Source: Paraprevotella xylaniphila YIT 11841
GTDB taxonomy: Bacteria; Bacteroidota; Bacteroidia; Bacteroidales; Bacteroidaceae
Assembly (NCBI RefSeq): GCF_000205165.1
Contig: NZ_GL883879.1
Coordinates: forward strand, 1-64,000
Reading direction: 5' to 3'
Length of the DNA: 64,000 bases
Part shown: piece after piece, positions 52,801 to 62,763 of the stretch
How positions within the stretch are numbered: the first letter of the stretch is position 1
Layout: every line of letters starts with the position of its first letter
Program-made: the position numbers and the translations under genes
Notes under the pieces: generated by a model
The model's input: only the letters and a program-made list of their open reading frames with translations
Databases searched by the model: none
Told to the model about the DNA's origin: nothing

Positions 52801-53949
52801 TTATTCTTCACAAACCACTTTCACTTCATCTACCAACAGCGTGCTTCCAACGGCGCCGCAGAAACTGGCTCCTTCGATGCTGGAAGTGAAGACGACAGCC
52901 AGGTTGTAGCCGTAAGCCTTTAGTAGTTTCTCGTTTACGTTGCCGCTATATTCAAAGGGGATGTCAAAGCGGGTCCATGTGTTGAAATCATGCACCGGAT
53001 TTTGGATGCGTGCCAAAGCCACGATGTTAGGGTGGGTCAATACGTCATCGCCTTTCAGGGTGACAGGTTGCCCGTGCCCGTCCGTGTTCTTGTATAATAC
53101 GGCATATAAGTCCGGTTCGTCAATGCGGTCTTCAATGATGGTGCCTTTTCTGTTCTGGAATTTTTCGCCTGGCTTGAATTTGTAATATCCTTCAAAGCGC
53201 AATGGTTTTTTGTTGAACGGCAGGCCGAAGCGCGTGGCGGCCATGGCATCTTTCAAGGCGTTGGCCACATCAAACGTCCCGATAAACAAGTTGCCTGCTG
53301 CGATGCGCATATTGACCATGACACCGAAAGGACCGGTGTCACACGTTTCGAGCTTGACGGATTGTCCGTTTATGGCATCCTTTGTCCACGGTATCGTAGG
53401 GAACTCGTCGGGTTTGGCTGACGAACGGCTGATGGCGTAACCCGGGTTGCCGGTAGCCCATTGGGGGACGTCGTTGCCGTGTGCCGATTTTTCGAACCAC
53501 TCGTAATAACGTCCATTGGCTTCCATCTTAATGTTTTCAAAAGAAAGGTCGGTCTCTATGGGCTGTATGAGTGCAAACTTTACATGATAATCCCGGTGCC
53601 ATTGCCGGTCTTCGGACATGACCCGGTAGCGTATGCCGCCGTGCGTGAAGTCTTGCACACTACCGTTTTCGGGTGTGATGGAGGCACCCGGAGTGAGCTT
53701 GAAGTTTATTTTCAACGCTTGCAACTGCGTGGAGTCTGTGAAGTCTTCGCGCAGATAAAACACGATGGACGTGTCGGACGACGCCACGTCCTTCACTGCG
53801 TCATTCGGGGTGAAGAACAAAGCCTCCTCGTCAGATGCGAGAACATAAGCCTCTTCTATATCACACTCAGAGTTGGCGGGTTCGTTTTGTATGCAAGAGC
53901 TTAACGAAAAAGCGGCAAAAAGAGAAAGTCCGCATAAGATTTTCTTCAT
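52801..53949 (-). CDS. PCMD-domain lipoprotein
   Basis: A 382-aa lipoprotein (lipobox SLSSC, Cys19). The first ~110 mature residues form an Ig-like domain (DSTQLQALKINFKLTPGASITPENG, GIRYRVMSEDRQWHRDYHV). The rest is the PCMD (putative carbohydrate metabolism) beta-jelly-roll: YEWFEKSAHGNDVPQWATGNPGY, PLRFEGYYKFKPGEKF, and the C-terminal GSTLLVDEVKVVCEE. PCMD proteins are common at the Bacteroidota surface and probably bind glycans. First gene of a three-gene minus-strand operon, with a promoter just upstream. Confidence 0.88.
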   Translation of the reverse strand: MKKILCGLSLFAAFSLSSCIQNEPANSECDIEEAYVLASDEEALFFTPNDAVKDVASSDTSIVFYLREDFTDSTQLQALKINFKLTPGASITPENGSVQDFTHGGIRYRVMSEDRQWHRDYHVKFALIQPIETDLSFENIKMEANGRYYEWFEKSAHGNDVPQWATGNPGYAISRSSAKPDEFPTIPWTKDAINGQSVKLETCDTGPFGVMVNMRIAAGNLFIGTFDVANALKDAMAATRFGLPFNKKPLRFEGYYKFKPGEKFQNRKGTIIEDRIDEPDLYAVLYKNTDGHGQPVTLKGDDVLTHPNIVALARIQNPVHDFNTWTRFDIPFEYSGNVNEKLLKAYGYNLAVVFTSSIEGASFCGAVGSTLLVDEVKVVCEE

Positions 53950-53979
53950 GAATATACAAGTCTTAGATTAAAACCAAGG

Positions 53980-53987
53980 CAAAGGTA
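53980..53987 (-). promoter_or_regulatory. -7 box of the PCMD operon
   Basis: Minus strand TACCTTTG matches TAnnTTTG, 30 nt upstream of the start at 53949; TTTG of a possible -33 lies 22 nt further up (54010-54013). Confidence 0.6.
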
Positions 53988-54080
53988 ATGAAAAAGGTTG
54001 GTTAAATCGCAAAAAACGGTATAAAGAGTTATTTTACCATTATTTCCTTTCGTGCGTAGGCAGACGAATAGAAAAGAAAA

Positions 54081-54100
54081 CACCGATGAAATCGGATGTT
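54081..54100 (-). terminator. Hairpin after the broken cyclophilin gene
   Basis: CACCGAT and ATCGG(A)TG pair around GAA, with T-rich sequence on both strands (TTTTCTTTTC on the minus strand). Confidence 0.55.
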
Positions 54101-54101
54101 T

Positions 54102-54842
54102 TTAATATAATCCTGGCAAATGCTGTCTTTTACCTGTTGTTCCGGCCTTCTTTGATTTTTGTTCTACCACGGCATGCAGGATTACGATGTCGGTTTGCGG
54201 GCGGTCGTGGGAGTCTGTCGCGGTGGATTGGATGTTTTCTACCACATTGAGCCCTTCTATGACTTCGCCGAATACGGTGTATCCTCCGTCTAACCCGGGT
54301 GTGCCTCCGGTGGTGAGGTATTCTTGCTCCATTTTCCTGTTGGTTTCAAAATCACCGTACACACCGCCTTTCAGCGCGGTCCAGGCAAAGGCCAGTTCCC
54401 GGGGGCGGTATTTCTTTCCTCATACGATGTAAAATTGCGACCCGTTGCTTAGGCGGTCCGGGTTGTTTGCGTCATTTTCGCGCGCCATGGCCACCGCTCC
54501 TCTTTTATGGTATTGGAAAGGCAGGTCTATTTCGGGAGCCAACATATATCCCGGCCCTCCTTCTCCCAATATCTTTCCGCCCGGAGCCTGTTTGGAATTC
54601 GGGTCGCCTGCTTGAATGACGAAGTCTTTCACGACGCGGTGGAAGAGCGTTCCGTCGTAGAATCCTTCTGAAACTAATTTGAGGAAATTATCCCGGTGGA
54701 CCGGTGTTTCGTCGTTCAGCGCGATACGAATGTTGCCCATTGCGGTTTCCAGTCGCACAATCGAACGTTTTTCGCGGATTTTCCCTTGGGTGTGAAATGC
54801 GGTTGTTCCTATTAGGAATACCAATAACAAGAGTTTTTTCAT
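54102..54842 (-). pseudogene. Secreted cyclophilin-type peptidyl-prolyl isomerase interrupted by an in-frame TGA
   Basis: Residues 1-140 start with a signal peptide and give the family motifs GNIRIALNDETPVHRDNFLKL, FHRVVKDFVIQAGDP and GSQFYIV, then hit TGA at 54420-54422. The same frame then continues without a shift (GKKYRPRELAFAWTALKGGVYGDFE) to VFGEVIEGLNVVENI, the normal end of a cyclophilin, and a basic tail ending at 54102. The break is thus a single codon in the middle of the fold. The downstream part lacks its own good start. Most simply a nonsense mutation (or a base-call error); recoding as selenocysteine is unlikely. Confidence 0.88.
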
Positions 54843-55006
54843 AAGGTTTCAGTCTAACTGTGGGCAAAGATAGTAAAAACTATTTCTGCCGGGAAAAAAA
54901 TCGCTCTTTTTCTTGCAGATGCCTCGCGTTCTTTCTTCATGGAGTTATTAACAGCATGTCGATAAATATTTTATTATAATAAGGTGTATGTGTCTATGAA
55001 AATTCG

Positions 55007-55014
55007 TACCTTTG
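55007..55014 (+). promoter_or_regulatory. -7 box of the division/cell-wall cluster
   Basis: TACCTTTG matches TAnnTTTG, 23 nt before the rsmH start. Confidence 0.6.
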
Positions 55015-55037
55015 ACCTCGCGTAATGTAAAATATTG

Positions 55038-55946
55038 ATGGAAGAAGCAGTTTATCACGTCCCTGTCTTGTTGAAAGAATGTGTAGACGGTCTGGTGGTC
55101 AATCCTGCCGGGGTATATGCCGATGTCACTTTCGGAGGAGGAGGGCACAGCCGGGCGATTGTGTCCCGACTGGATACGGCCGGGCATTTGTATAGTTTTG
55201 ACCAAGACGAAGATGCCGAGGCGAATATCGTTGCTGACGGACGTTTTACGTTTGTCCGGAGCAATTTCCGGTACCTGAAGAACTGGATGCGCTATTACGG
55301 CGTGGGAGAGTTGGACGGCCTGCTGGCTGATTTGGGCGTGTCGAGCCACCATTTCGATGATGCGGAACGGGGCTTCTCGTTTCGTTTCGACGGGAGGTTG
55401 GACATGCGGATGAACCAGCGGGCGCAGTTGACAGCGGCGGATGTGTTGAATGATTACGCGGAAGAGCGGTTGGCCGACATTTTCTACCTGTACGGCGAAT
55501 TGAAGAATGCCCGTAAATTAGCCTCATGGGTGGTGAAAGCCCGTATGCACAGGAGGATTGAGACGACGGAAGAGTTCATGGAGGTCGTAAAGCCTTTGTT
55601 TGAGCGTGACCGGGAGAAGAAAGAATTGGCTAAGGTGTTCCAGGCTTTGCGTATAGAAGTGAACCAGGAGATGGACGCCTTGAAGGAGATGTTGACGGCT
55701 GCGGTCGAATTGCTCCGCCCGGGAGGCCGCTTGGTGGTGTTGACCTATCATTCTTTGGAGGACCGGATGGTGAAGAATTTAGTCAAAACCGGAAATGTGG
55801 AGGGCAAGCGGATACAGGATTTCTATGGCAATGTGGATTGTCCGCTCAGGGCTGTCCATAATAAAGTGATAGTGCCGGGAGAAGAGGAGCAGCGTGCGAA
55901 TCCCCGTAGCCGCAGTGCCAAGTTGAGAATCGCGGAAAAGAAATAA
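55038..55946 (+). CDS. rsmH: 16S rRNA (cytosine-1402-N4)-methyltransferase RsmH
   Basis: A 302-aa SAM-dependent methyltransferase (formerly MraW). Motifs: HVPVLLKECVDGLV at the N-terminus, SAM loop DVTFGGGGHSRAI, LGVSSHHFDDAERGFSFRFDGRLDMRM, and the C-terminal TYHSLEDRMVKN. I take the ATG at 55038. It opens the division and cell-wall cluster; no mraZ lies upstream, unlike many Bacteroidota. ftsL follows 3 nt later. Confidence 0.98.
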   Translation: MEEAVYHVPVLLKECVDGLVVNPAGVYADVTFGGGGHSRAIVSRLDTAGHLYSFDQDEDAEANIVADGRFTFVRSNFRYLKNWMRYYGVGELDGLLADLGVSSHHFDDAERGFSFRFDGRLDMRMNQRAQLTAADVLNDYAEERLADIFYLYGELKNARKLASWVVKARMHRRIETTEEFMEVVKPLFERDREKKELAKVFQALRIEVNQEMDALKEMLTAAVELLRPGGRLVVLTYHSLEDRMVKNLVKTGNVEGKRIQDFYGNVDCPLRAVHNKVIVPGEEEQRANPRSRSAKLRIAEKK

Positions 55947-55949
55947 AGG

Positions 55950-56498
55950 ATGAAGGAAGAACTGGATTTGGAAGAAAAAACGGACGTGGAACTCGTCGGT
56001 GTGCCCACGGAGGAAGCTGCCGGAAGTCCCGGAGCAGAGGAGGCCGAGCCGGGCGGGGGGCTGTCCGAGGGGGATGGCGTGGTGCCGGGCGACGAGGAAA
56101 AGGCCGGGCCGGGTGAACTGTCTCCTATCAAGGCTTTCACGGAGAGTGAGGGCGTGGACCAACGTCCTAACGTGTCTTTACGCGAGATATTGGGTGGGGA
56201 TATCCTTACGGCCGGGTGGTTGCGTCGCCAGATGGGATTGATTTTACTCTGTACGTTTTTTGCCATCATTTATATCACGAACCGTTATTCCGCAGAGCAG
56301 GAGATGATTGAGATTGAAAAGTTGAAGACGGAATTGACGGAGGTGAGATACCGTGCGCTGACCCGTTCTAGCGAGTTGACCGTAAAGACACGGCAAAGCC
56401 AGATAGAAAAAAGTTTGAGACAGACTCCGGACAGCGTGCTGCAAAGTCCGAAAGAACCTCCTTTTTTGATTAAATCCCAAAACGAGGAAGAAGAATGA
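55950..56498 (+). CDS. FtsL-like cell-division protein
   Basis: A 182-aa protein with an unusually long acidic, Gly/Pro-rich N-terminal tail (about 90 residues, no structure expected), one membrane helix (about 96-115, GLILLCTFFAIIYITNRYS) and a short periplasmic coiled coil (EIEKLKTELTEVRYRALTRSSEL). Position between rsmH and ftsI and this topology match FtsL, the divisome bridge that works with FtsB and FtsQ. Sequence identity is low, as is normal for FtsL. It overlaps ftsI by 4 nt. Confidence 0.85.
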   Translation: MKEELDLEEKTDVELVGVPTEEAAGSPGAEEAEPGGGLSEGDGVVPGDEEKAGPGELSPIKAFTESEGVDQRPNVSLREILGGDILTAGWLRRQMGLILLCTFFAIIYITNRYSAEQEMIEIEKLKTELTEVRYRALTRSSELTVKTRQSQIEKSLRQTPDSVLQSPKEPPFLIKSQNEEEE

Positions 56499-58657
56499 AC
56501 TTCGACAATAAAAAGATAATGCCCCGTTTCTTCGTGGTCATCGTACTGATGAGCTTGGGCGGTTTGTATATATTGGGCAATGCGGCCTACCTGATGTTCG
56601 TGGAGAGCGAGTATTGGACGCAGGTGAGCCGTAAACTGGTAAAAGAGAATGTGCCCATTCCTGCCAAGCGTGGAAACATCCTTTCGGCAGACGGGCAGAT
56701 TATGGCCAGCTCCTTGCCGGAATATAAGATCTATATGGATTATGTCGCGTCGGACAAGAATCCGGAGACGGCCAAGGAACTGCAGGCTTGGAGGGACAGC
56801 GTGTTGATGGCCGACTTGGATTCCATTTCCCGGGGGTTGAGTAAAATCTTTCCCGATAAAACCGCCGGATATTTCAAGAAACGGCTGAAAAAGGGAAAAA
56901 AGTTGAGACGGAGGAACTGGCAGATATACGGTCGGCGAATCTCTTATATCCAGTATAAGGAGTGCAAGAAACTGCCGTTGTTCCGTGAGTCTCCTTTCAA
57001 GGGCGGGTTCTATGCAGAGGAATTCAATCAACGAAAGAAGCCTTACGGCTCATTGGCCACGCGTACGTTGGGGGCTTTGTATGCCAGTAAGGATTCGGCG
57101 CGTTACGGCCTGGAGCTTTCCTACGACTCCATTTTGAGGGGCAAGGAAGGCGTGTCCCATCGTGCCAAGGTGCGTAACAAGTGGTTGAGTCTGGTGGATG
57201 CCCCTCCGGTGGATGGTAATGATATTGAAACGACCATCGATGTGTCCATGCAGGATGCGGCGGAAAAGGCGTTGTTGAAACAGTTGAAAAACATCAATGG
57301 CGACGTGGGCGTGGTAGTGCTGATGGAGGTGGCCACGGGAGATGTGAAGGCCATTGTGAACATGACGAAATGTGCGGATGGCGAGTATCGCGAGGTAAAG
57401 AACAACGCCGTGTCTGACTTAATGGAGCCCGGTTCTACTTTTAAGACCGCGTCCATCATGGTGGCACTGGAGGACGGAAAGATTTCGAAGAATGATTTCG
57501 TAGACACCGGTAACGGACAGTGGGAGATGCACGGGCGGGTGATGAAGGATCACAACTGGCGGCGTGGCGGTTACGGAAGAATCAGTGTGCCTGAAGTGCT
57601 GATGTATTCTTCCAATATCGGGGTCAGCCGCTTGATAGACGACAACTATAAAGACCATCCGGAAAAATTCGTGGACGGGCTGTATCGTGAAGGAGTGGGC
57701 ATTCCCCTGAATATACCTTTGATGGGAAGCGGAGAGCCGCGGGTGCGCCGCCCGAAGAAGGACGGCAGCAATTGGTCGAAGACGGCCTTGCCGTGGATGA
57801 GCATCGGGTATGAGACCCAGATACCGCCGATAGCCACATTGACTTTCTATAATGCCATAGCCAACGGTGGAAAGATGGTACGTCCGCGTTTTGTAAAAGC
57901 CGTCCGGAAGAATGGCGAAATCGTGCGCGAATTCCCGGTGGAAGTCATCAAAGAGCGGATATGCTCTCCGAAGACCCTGGACGACATTCAGGAAATACTG
58001 GAAATGGTAGTAAGTAAGGGACTGGGCAAGAAAGCCGGATGCAAGGATTTCAAGGTGTCGGGGAAAACCGGTACGGCACAAGTGGCCCAAGGCAAGGGCG
58101 GCTATCATGGAGGCCGGATGAAATATCTTATCAGTTTCTGCGGCTATTATCCTTCAGACCGGCCGAAATACAGTTGCATCGTCGCGATACAAAAGTCCGG
58201 CCTGCCTGCTTCGGGAGGGGGGCATTGCGGTCCGGTGTTCAGCGAGATTGCCCAAAGCGTCATGGCGAAAGGGGTATATCGCGATGTGTCGGAAGCATCA
58301 GATTCGGCTTCCGTCTTCGTCCCGGATGTGTTGGACGGTGACTTGAATGCCACGCGGGCAGTACTGAAAGAACTGGATATTCCTTTTAAACAAGACTGGA
58401 GCACGGACAAAGGTGGAAAGAGCGTTTGGGGGAAAGCGGTGAACAGCGGGAATGCCGTGACGTTGCGCGGTGACAATACGCCGATGGAAATCGTACCGGA
58501 CGTGAAAGGCATGGGGGCGAAAGACGCCGTGTATATGTTGGAGAGCCGGGGATTGAAAGTGAAATTGGAAGGCGTGGGGCGTGTGGTTTCGCAGAGCATC
58601 CCGCCGTACGTCAAATATAAGAAAGGGCAAACCATACAGATTAAATTAAAAAGATAA
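56495..58657 (+). CDS. ftsI: Penicillin-binding protein 3-type transpeptidase FtsI with PASTA domain
   Basis: A 720-aa septal peptidoglycan transpeptidase. One N-terminal membrane anchor (about 11-31), a pedestal domain beginning PAKRGNILSADGQIMASS, and the transpeptidase with the active-site Ser314 in STFK, YSSN as SxN and KTGTAQ as KTG. A PASTA domain closes the protein (PDVKGMGAKDAVYMLESRG...). The C-terminal PASTA is usual in Bacteroidota. Overlaps ftsL upstream; murE follows 9 nt later. Confidence 0.98.
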   Translation: MNFDNKKIMPRFFVVIVLMSLGGLYILGNAAYLMFVESEYWTQVSRKLVKENVPIPAKRGNILSADGQIMASSLPEYKIYMDYVASDKNPETAKELQAWRDSVLMADLDSISRGLSKIFPDKTAGYFKKRLKKGKKLRRRNWQIYGRRISYIQYKECKKLPLFRESPFKGGFYAEEFNQRKKPYGSLATRTLGALYASKDSARYGLELSYDSILRGKEGVSHRAKVRNKWLSLVDAPPVDGNDIETTIDVSMQDAAEKALLKQLKNINGDVGVVVLMEVATGDVKAIVNMTKCADGEYREVKNNAVSDLMEPGSTFKTASIMVALEDGKISKNDFVDTGNGQWEMHGRVMKDHNWRRGGYGRISVPEVLMYSSNIGVSRLIDDNYKDHPEKFVDGLYREGVGIPLNIPLMGSGEPRVRRPKKDGSNWSKTALPWMSIGYETQIPPIATLTFYNAIANGGKMVRPRFVKAVRKNGEIVREFPVEVIKERICSPKTLDDIQEILEMVVSKGLGKKAGCKDFKVSGKTGTAQVAQGKGGYHGGRMKYLISFCGYYPSDRPKYSCIVAIQKSGLPASGGGHCGPVFSEIAQSVMAKGVYRDVSEASDSASVFVPDVLDGDLNATRAVLKELDIPFKQDWSTDKGGKSVWGKAVNSGNAVTLRGDNTPMEIVPDVKGMGAKDAVYMLESRGLKVKLEGVGRVVSQSIPPYVKYKKGQTIQIKLKR

Positions 58658-58666
58658 GAGGGAAGC

Positions 58667-60124
58667 ATGATGATGGAGTTAGATATTTTGCTGAAAAGCG
58701 TGAGTGTCGTACGGGTCGAAGGCGATACCGCACGGAACATTACGGGAATCAATATGGATTCCCGGCTTGTGCAGCCGGGCGATTTGTTTGTCGCCGTCAA
58801 AGGGACGCAGGCCGACGGTCACGCTTATATCGGCAAGGCGATAGAGAAAGGAGCCGTGGCCGTAGTGTGCGAGGCATGGCCAGAGGTGCAGGCTGAAGGG
58901 GTGACGTACGTACAAGTGAAGGATTCCGAAAGTGCGGTGGGGCGGTTGTCTACGGTGTTTTACGGTGACCCGACCTCCAAATTGCAACTTGTCGGAGTGA
59001 CCGGTACGAACGGGAAAACTACGATTGCCACCTTATTATATAATATGTTCCGGGTGTTCGGTTATAAGTGCGGACTTTGTTCCACGGTTTGCAACTATAT
59101 AGATGACGAGGCTGTCCCGACAGAGCATACCACGCCAGACCCGATTACGTTGAACCGTTTGTTGGGGCGTATGGCAGACGAAGGATGTAAATATGCTTTC
59201 ATGGAAGTCAGTTCGCATGCCGTGGCCCAGCACCGTATCGCAGGTCTGAAGTTTGCAGGAGGTATTTTTACGAACCTTACGCGAGACCATCTGGATTACC
59301 ATAAGACATTCGAGAACTACCGCGATGCCAAGAAGGCATTTTTCGACGGTTTGCCCAAGGGGGCTTTTGCCGTGACGAATGTTGACGACCGTAACGGAAT
59401 GATCATGGTGCAGAACACAAAGGCCGTCGTGAATACTTATTCTTTGCGTGCGGTTGCCGATTTCAAGGCAAAGGTGTTGGAAGAGTCGTTTGAAGGAATG
59501 TGCTTGGATGTCAATGGCAAAGAGGTGAGCGTCCCCTTCATAGGCCGTTTCAATGTATCCAACTTGTTAGCTGTGTACGCTGCAGCCGTTTGTATGGGGC
59601 GCGGGGCTGAGGACGTTTTGGTAGCCCTTAGTACATTGCGCCCGGTGAACGGACGTTTCGAGACGATTCGTTCTCGGGAGGGAGTGACAGCCATTGTCGA
59701 TTACGCCCATACGCCAGATGCGTTGGTCAATGTGTTGTCGACCGTGAACGAAATACTGAAACGGCGCGGCGAAGTCATTACGGTCTGCGGTGCCGGAGGC
59801 AACCGTGACAAGGGTAAGCGTCCGATTATGGCGCAGGAAGCGGTGAAAAACAGCGACAGGGTAATCATTACCAGTGACAATCCGCGTTTCGAAGAGCCGC
59901 AGGAAATTATCAACGATATGTTGGCCGGACTGGACAAGGAGCAAATGCGCAAGGTAATCTCCATTGTCGACCGTAAGGAGGCCATCCGTACGGCCTGCAT
60001 GATGGCACGTCCCGGCGATGTGGTGTTGGTGGCTGGGAAGGGGCATGAAGATTACCAGGAGGTGAAAGGCGTGAAGCATCATTTTGACGACCATGAGGTA
60101 ATAAAAGGAGTATTTGGCATTTAA
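58667..60124 (+). CDS. murE: UDP-MurNAc-tripeptide synthetase MurE
   Basis: A 485-aa Mur ligase that adds the third amino acid to UDP-MurNAc-dipeptide. The ATP loop GTNGKTT lies near residue 111; HTPDAL and the C-terminal signature [10 protein letters not shown] are present. The DNPR motif predicts meso-diaminopimelate as the substrate, i.e. a standard Gram-negative cell wall. Two extra ATG codons at the start leave a one- or two-residue uncertainty. Confidence 0.98.
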   Translation: MMMELDILLKSVSVVRVEGDTARNITGINMDSRLVQPGDLFVAVKGTQADGHAYIGKAIEKGAVAVVCEAWPEVQAEGVTYVQVKDSESAVGRLSTVFYGDPTSKLQLVGVTGTNGKTTIATLLYNMFRVFGYKCGLCSTVCNYIDDEAVPTEHTTPDPITLNRLLGRMADEGCKYAFMEVSSHAVAQHRIAGLKFAGGIFTNLTRDHLDYHKTFENYRDAKKAFFDGLPKGAFAVTNVDDRNGMIMVQNTKAVVNTYSLRAVADFKAKVLEESFEGMCLDVNGKEVSVPFIGRFNVSNLLAVYAAAVCMGRGAEDVLVALSTLRPVNGRFETIRSREGVTAIVDYAHTPDALVNVLSTVNEILKRRGEVITVCGAGGNRDKGKRPIMAQEAVKNSDRVIITSDNPRFEEPQEIINDMLAGLDKEQMRKVISIVDRKEAIRTACMMARPGDVVLVAGKGHEDYQEVKGVKHHFDDHEVIKGVFGI

Positions 60125-60135
60125 CCGTTGCGCGC

Positions 60136-61401
60136 ATGTTGTATTATTTGTTTCGATTTTTAGGAGAGTACGGGATTCCCGGTTCGCACATGTGGACCTA
60201 CATCTCTTTCCGGGCTTTGCTGACCTTGATTCTGTCGTTGGTCATTTCCGTCTGGTTCGGGGAATACTTCATCAAATGGATGAAACGCCACAACGTGAGT
60301 GAGGCGCAACGCGATGCTTCCATAGATCCCTATGGTGTGGAGAAGAAGGGTGTGCCCACGATGGGCGGTGTCATTATCATTGTGTCCATCATCATCCCCT
60401 GTTTGCTTTTCGGGCGTTTGCGTAACATCTATATGATACTGATGCTGATTACGACTGTGTGGTTGGGCGTTTTGGGGTTTGCGGACGACTATATCAAGAT
60501 GAAAGTAAGCAAGGATGGTTTGCGCCCCATTTACAAGTTGGCGGGACAGACCCTTTTGGGGCTTTTTGTCGGCCTGACATTGTGGCTTAGTCCCGACGCA
60601 GTGATTCGGGAGAATGTTTCGACACAGCGCTTGGGCAATACAGAAGTCGTTGTGCACAAAAGCGAGAAAGTGAAATCGACTATTACCACGATTCCGTTCG
60701 TGAAGGACAACAATTTGGATTATGCCGAGATGATGAGCTTTTGCGGAAAATACAAGACGGCTGCCGGGTGGTTCTTGTTTGTGGTCATGACGACCTTGGT
60801 CGTGGTAGCCGTGTCCAACGGGTCGAATCTGAACGACGGCATGGACGGCATGGCGGCGGGCAATTCGGCTATTATCGGTGTGGCGTTGGGCGTATTGGCC
60901 TACGTGTCCAGTCATATAGCCTTTGCCAGTTATCTGAATATCATGTATATACCCGGTTCGGAGGAACTGGTCATCTTCATCTGTGCTTTTGTCGGGGCAT
61001 TGGTCGGTTTCTTGTGGTATAACGCCTATCCTGCCCAGATATTCATGGGGGATACGGGCAGTTTGTCCATTGGAGGCATCATTGCCGTGACGGCCATCAT
61101 CATACATAAAGAATTGCTTATCCCCTTGATGTGTTTCGTGTTCCTGATGGAGAGCCTGAGCGTGATTCTGCAAGTGAACTATGCGAGATGGGGGAACCGG
61201 AAAGGACTGAAGTTAAGAGTGTTCAAGCGAGCCCCGATCCATGATACTTTCCGGGTGCGCCCGGGGCAGTTGGCCCCAGACGTGAAAGTGCTGTGCAACT
61301 GGCCTAAAGGATGTTGGTTAGAGTCGAAAGTTACGGTCCGTTTTTGGATTATCACGATCATCTTGGCGGCCATGACGATTATAACGTTAAAAATTAGATA
61401 A
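60136..61401 (+). CDS. mraY: Phospho-MurNAc-pentapeptide transferase MraY
   Basis: A 421-aa membrane enzyme that moves phospho-MurNAc-pentapeptide to undecaprenyl phosphate, making lipid I. About ten membrane helices; catalytic motifs KKGVPTMGG, GFADDYIKMK, NGSNLNDGMDGMA and IFMGDTGS are intact. The insert of about 60 residues after the sixth helix (VIRENVSTQRLGNTEVVVHKSE) is typical of Bacteroidota. In other phyla murF often precedes mraY; here it does not. Confidence 0.98.
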   Translation: MLYYLFRFLGEYGIPGSHMWTYISFRALLTLILSLVISVWFGEYFIKWMKRHNVSEAQRDASIDPYGVEKKGVPTMGGVIIIVSIIIPCLLFGRLRNIYMILMLITTVWLGVLGFADDYIKMKVSKDGLRPIYKLAGQTLLGLFVGLTLWLSPDAVIRENVSTQRLGNTEVVVHKSEKVKSTITTIPFVKDNNLDYAEMMSFCGKYKTAAGWFLFVVMTTLVVVAVSNGSNLNDGMDGMAAGNSAIIGVALGVLAYVSSHIAFASYLNIMYIPGSEELVIFICAFVGALVGFLWYNAYPAQIFMGDTGSLSIGGIIAVTAIIIHKELLIPLMCFVFLMESLSVILQVNYARWGNRKGLKLRVFKRAPIHDTFRVRPGQLAPDVKVLCNWPKGCWLESKVTVRFWIITIILAAMTIITLKIR

Positions 61402-61411
61402 GGAAGAAGCT

Positions 61412-62746
61412 ATGGGGAAAAGAATGGTAATATTGGGAGCGGCCGAAAGCGGCGTGGGTGCTGCAGTGCTGGCTCAGAAAAAAGGCTTTGATGTCTTTGT
61501 TTCCGATATGGGAAAAATCAAACCTCATTATGTAGACATGTTGGACCGTTACGGGATTGCGTGGGAAGACGGCGGCCATACGGAAGGATTAGTCCTGAAT
61601 GCGGACGAGGTGATAAAAAGCCCGGGCATACCGGAAGATGCCCCGATGGTGTTGAAAGTGAAAGAGGCCGGTATCCCTATCATTTCGGAAATCGAGTTTG
61701 CGGGACGTTATACGCATGCCAAGATGATTTGCATTACGGGCAGCAACGGCAAGACTACCACGACATCCTTGATTTACCATATCTTCAAGAAAGCGGGTTA
61801 CAATGTCGGGTTGGCCGGGAATATCGGCCAAAGCCTGGCTCTGCAGGTGGCCGAGAAAGATTATGACTACTATGTGATAGAACTGAGCAGTTTCCAGTTG
61901 GACAACATGTACCGTTTCCGGGCCAACATTGCCGTATTGCTCAACATCACGCCCGACCATCTGGACCGTTACGACCATTGCATGCAGAATTATGTGGATG
62001 CCAAAATGCGCATCTTGCAGAACCAGGAAGAGACGGATGCCTTCGTTTATTGGAATGACGACCCGATTATCCGGAAAGAATTGGAGAAATACCAAATCAA
62101 GGCCAAGAAGTGTCCGTTCTCCATCTTGAAGAAAGAAGGGATGATAGGTTATCTGGCCGACGGGCAATATGTGATAGAATACCCCACGCCGTTCAACATG
62201 GAACAGGAGTCATTGGCTTTGACCGGGAAGCACAATATGTATAACTCTTTGGCGGCAGGCATCACGGCCGACATTGCCGGGGTGAAGAACGAGGTGATTC
62301 GTCAGAGCCTGAGTGATTTTGAAGGCGTGGAACACCGCTTGGAGAAAGTGGTGCGTGTGCGTGGCGTGGATTATATCAACGATTCCAAGGCCACCAACGT
62401 GGATGCCTGTTGGTACGCATTGGAGAGCATGAAAACGCCCACGGTATTGATTTTGGGAGGAAAAGACAAAGGGAATGATTATGAGGCCATAGCCGAACTG
62501 GTGCGGAAAAAATGTGTGGGACTGGTGTTCCTTGGGGCAGACAACGGGAAACTGCATGCCTTTTTCGATTCATTCGGTATTCCCATTGCCGACACCCATA
62601 GCATGAAAGACTGCGTGGAAGCATGTTACAGAATGGCCCGTCCCGGCGATACCGTATTGTTGAGCCCTTGTTGTGCCAGCTTCGATTTATTCAAGAACAT
62701 GGAAGACCGTGGCGAACAGTTCAAATCATTGGTAAGGGCGTTGTAA
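61412..62746 (+). CDS. murD: UDP-MurNAc-L-alanine:D-glutamate ligase MurD
   Basis: A 444-aa Mur ligase that adds D-glutamate. N-terminal Rossmann domain (MVILGAAESGVGAA), ATP loop GSNGKTTT near residue 111, and the C-terminal segments NDSKATNVDACWYAL, LILGGKDKGNDY and LLSPCCASFDLFKN. Normal length. 10 nt after mraY, 17 nt before ftsW. Confidence 0.98.
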   Translation: MGKRMVILGAAESGVGAAVLAQKKGFDVFVSDMGKIKPHYVDMLDRYGIAWEDGGHTEGLVLNADEVIKSPGIPEDAPMVLKVKEAGIPIISEIEFAGRYTHAKMICITGSNGKTTTTSLIYHIFKKAGYNVGLAGNIGQSLALQVAEKDYDYYVIELSSFQLDNMYRFRANIAVLLNITPDHLDRYDHCMQNYVDAKMRILQNQEETDAFVYWNDDPIIRKELEKYQIKAKKCPFSILKKEGMIGYLADGQYVIEYPTPFNMEQESLALTGKHNMYNSLAAGITADIAGVKNEVIRQSLSDFEGVEHRLEKVVRVRGVDYINDSKATNVDACWYALESMKTPTVLILGGKDKGNDYEAIAELVRKKCVGLVFLGADNGKLHAFFDSFGIPIADTHSMKDCVEACYRMARPGDTVLLSPCCASFDLFKNMEDRGEQFKSLVRAL

Positions 62747-62763
62747 AGTAAGGGAGCGAAAGG

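Noticed and set aside
54420-54422. TGA in the cyclophilin gene as a selenocysteine codon or a reassigned codon
   Set aside because: TGA ends many intact genes here, cyclophilins do not carry selenocysteine, and I see no SECIS-like hairpin just after the codon.
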